A stretch of 64,000 bases of DNA, taken from the NCBI GenBank assembly GCA_018350325.1, contig JAEVLN010000014.1:1018001-1082000 (forward strand), read 5' to 3'. This document shows positions 63,701-64,000 of this stretch, piece by piece (within the stretch, counting starts at the first letter, position 1; every line of letters begins with the position of its first letter). Source of the DNA: Globodera rostochiensis (lineage: Eukaryota; Nematoda; Chromadorea; Rhabditida; Heteroderidae). The position numbers and the translations under genes were made by a program. The notes beneath the pieces are model-generated. The model had not been told where the DNA came from. It saw only the letters and a program-made list of their open reading frames with translations, and made no database searches.

Positions 63701-64000
63701 ATTCCACGTCTGTTCATGAAGAAAATGTTCAGTTGAATTGAGTCGAAACAAAAAAAGAGAGACGCACCGATAATGCAGGAACTTTTGTAAATTGCCGGTG
63801 GAACCTCAACGGGGAATTTCAGGCCAAAAATTTCAAAATTTTTGAAGAAATGTGACGACGGCATTTAGTGCCACCGCAATTCATTGCCTGCTCACCCAAA
63901 GCATATTGCCTCGGTAGTCAACGATCACGTTGGACATGAAGGACACCTCGTAGTTGCCGTCGGCATTGTTGAACAACACCTTTTGGCATTTGGCAAAGTG
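60740..64000 (-). CDS. unc-29: Levamisole-type nicotinic acetylcholine receptor subunit UNC-29 (partial, N-terminus beyond right edge)
   Basis: Ligand-gated cation channel subunit of the body-wall-muscle levamisole receptor. The ligand-binding domain is seen from [11 protein letters not shown] onward (63,896-64,000), followed by [13 protein letters not shown] (63,804-63,768) and [10 protein letters not shown] (63,709-63,680). Joined across the intron these give a Cys-loop with exactly 13 residues between the cysteines. There is no vicinal Cys pair in loop C, so this is a non-alpha subunit. TM1 is [19 protein letters not shown]2 follows GEKMTL ([15 protein letters not shown]), TM3 is [16 protein letters not shown] and TM4 lies near 60,950-60,830 ([31 protein letters not shown]). 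The intracellular loop has [11 protein letters not shown] and [11 protein letters not shown]. Match to C. elegans UNC-29 is from recalled sequence. Two introns have GC donors (63,679 and 61,854). Stop at 60,740. Confidence 0.92.
61853..61854 (-). other. unc-29: GC splice donor after TM3 of unc-29
   Basis: The exon ends FIFLK (ctaaag) and the intron begins gcaaat. The acceptor ttcttcag joins in phase to [11 protein letters not shown], as expected for UNC-29. Confidence 0.85.
62750..62895. repeat. C/G-rich dispersed element, copy 3 (unc-29 intron)
   Basis: Starts after tgtagggttgcttaccg and contains caaagaaccccgacatttt, cccgacatttttagccc and two C runs. Its words match the protease intron and 30.2 kb copies. 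In an intron of the receptor gene. Confidence 0.5.
63678..63679 (-). other. unc-29: GC splice donor inside the unc-29 Cys-loop
   Basis: The exon ends gacgaacaag and the intron begins gcaaat. With the acceptor ttttcag before tttgccat the join gives [12 protein letters not shown], the conserved family sequence, in phase. Confidence 0.85.

Overview
The window is eukaryotic and looks like a nematode genome. Genes are split by mostly short introns (about 40-400 bp) with T-rich TTTCAG acceptors. Several ATGs sit 9-40 bp downstream of an unpaired acceptor, as expected for spliced-leader trans-splicing. The recognisable genes are animal or nematode types: a levamisole-receptor subunit of the UNC-29 type, CCT-3, an hnRNP A1-like protein, an RSP-5-like SR protein and a nematode-style TTBK/CK1 kinase. 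At least five introns fit best as GC-AG rather than GT-AG. I recall that this feature is enriched in cyst nematodes (Globodera/Heterodera), so a tylenchid plant parasite is my best guess, but nothing here proves the genus.

Left 29.6 kb, minus strand. A 510-aa basic, serine-rich protein (28,033-29,565) is followed, about 125 bp after its AATAAA, by a spliced-leader-like acceptor and the first exon of a giant gene that runs from 27,882 leftward past position 1. About 20 smaller exons lead into one exon of at least 18.5 kb (about 18,508 to beyond 1). That exon encodes glutamate-, lysine- and glutamine-rich helical repeats at three nested scales: a helical module of about 100 residues, a 306-bp (102-aa) tandem repeat in two blocks, and a nearly identical 2,643-bp (881-aa) higher-order repeat in about five copies (about 5,236-18,392). 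No immunoglobulin, Fn3, kinase or other named domain was seen, so the giant protein is unassigned. Two 1-bp insertions about 40 bp apart break its frame near 9,250-9,290 in an otherwise near-perfect array.

Middle, plus strand. After about 5 kb of AT-rich, GATC-rich, gene-poor sequence come an SLC23/NAT transporter (34,512-38,025), a four-helix claudin-like protein (39,759-40,929), a divergent TTBK/CK1 kinase with altered catalytic motifs (41,433-42,840) and an RSP-5-like SR protein with a coding minisatellite (43,295-44,755).

45-53 kb, minus strand. An hnRNP A1-like gene, cct-3 and an unassigned protein lie head to tail. The last two are spaced like a nematode operon. Divergently from the hnRNP gene runs a PIP4P/TMEM55-type phosphoinositide phosphatase (53,451-55,301, plus).

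56-64 kb. A secreted trypsin-like serine protease with a complete triad, a short divergent innexin-like gene, and the unc-29 receptor subunit gene (minus, N-terminus beyond the right edge) follow. Dispersed C/G-rich repeats and long poly-C/G runs sit in introns and intergenic DNA.
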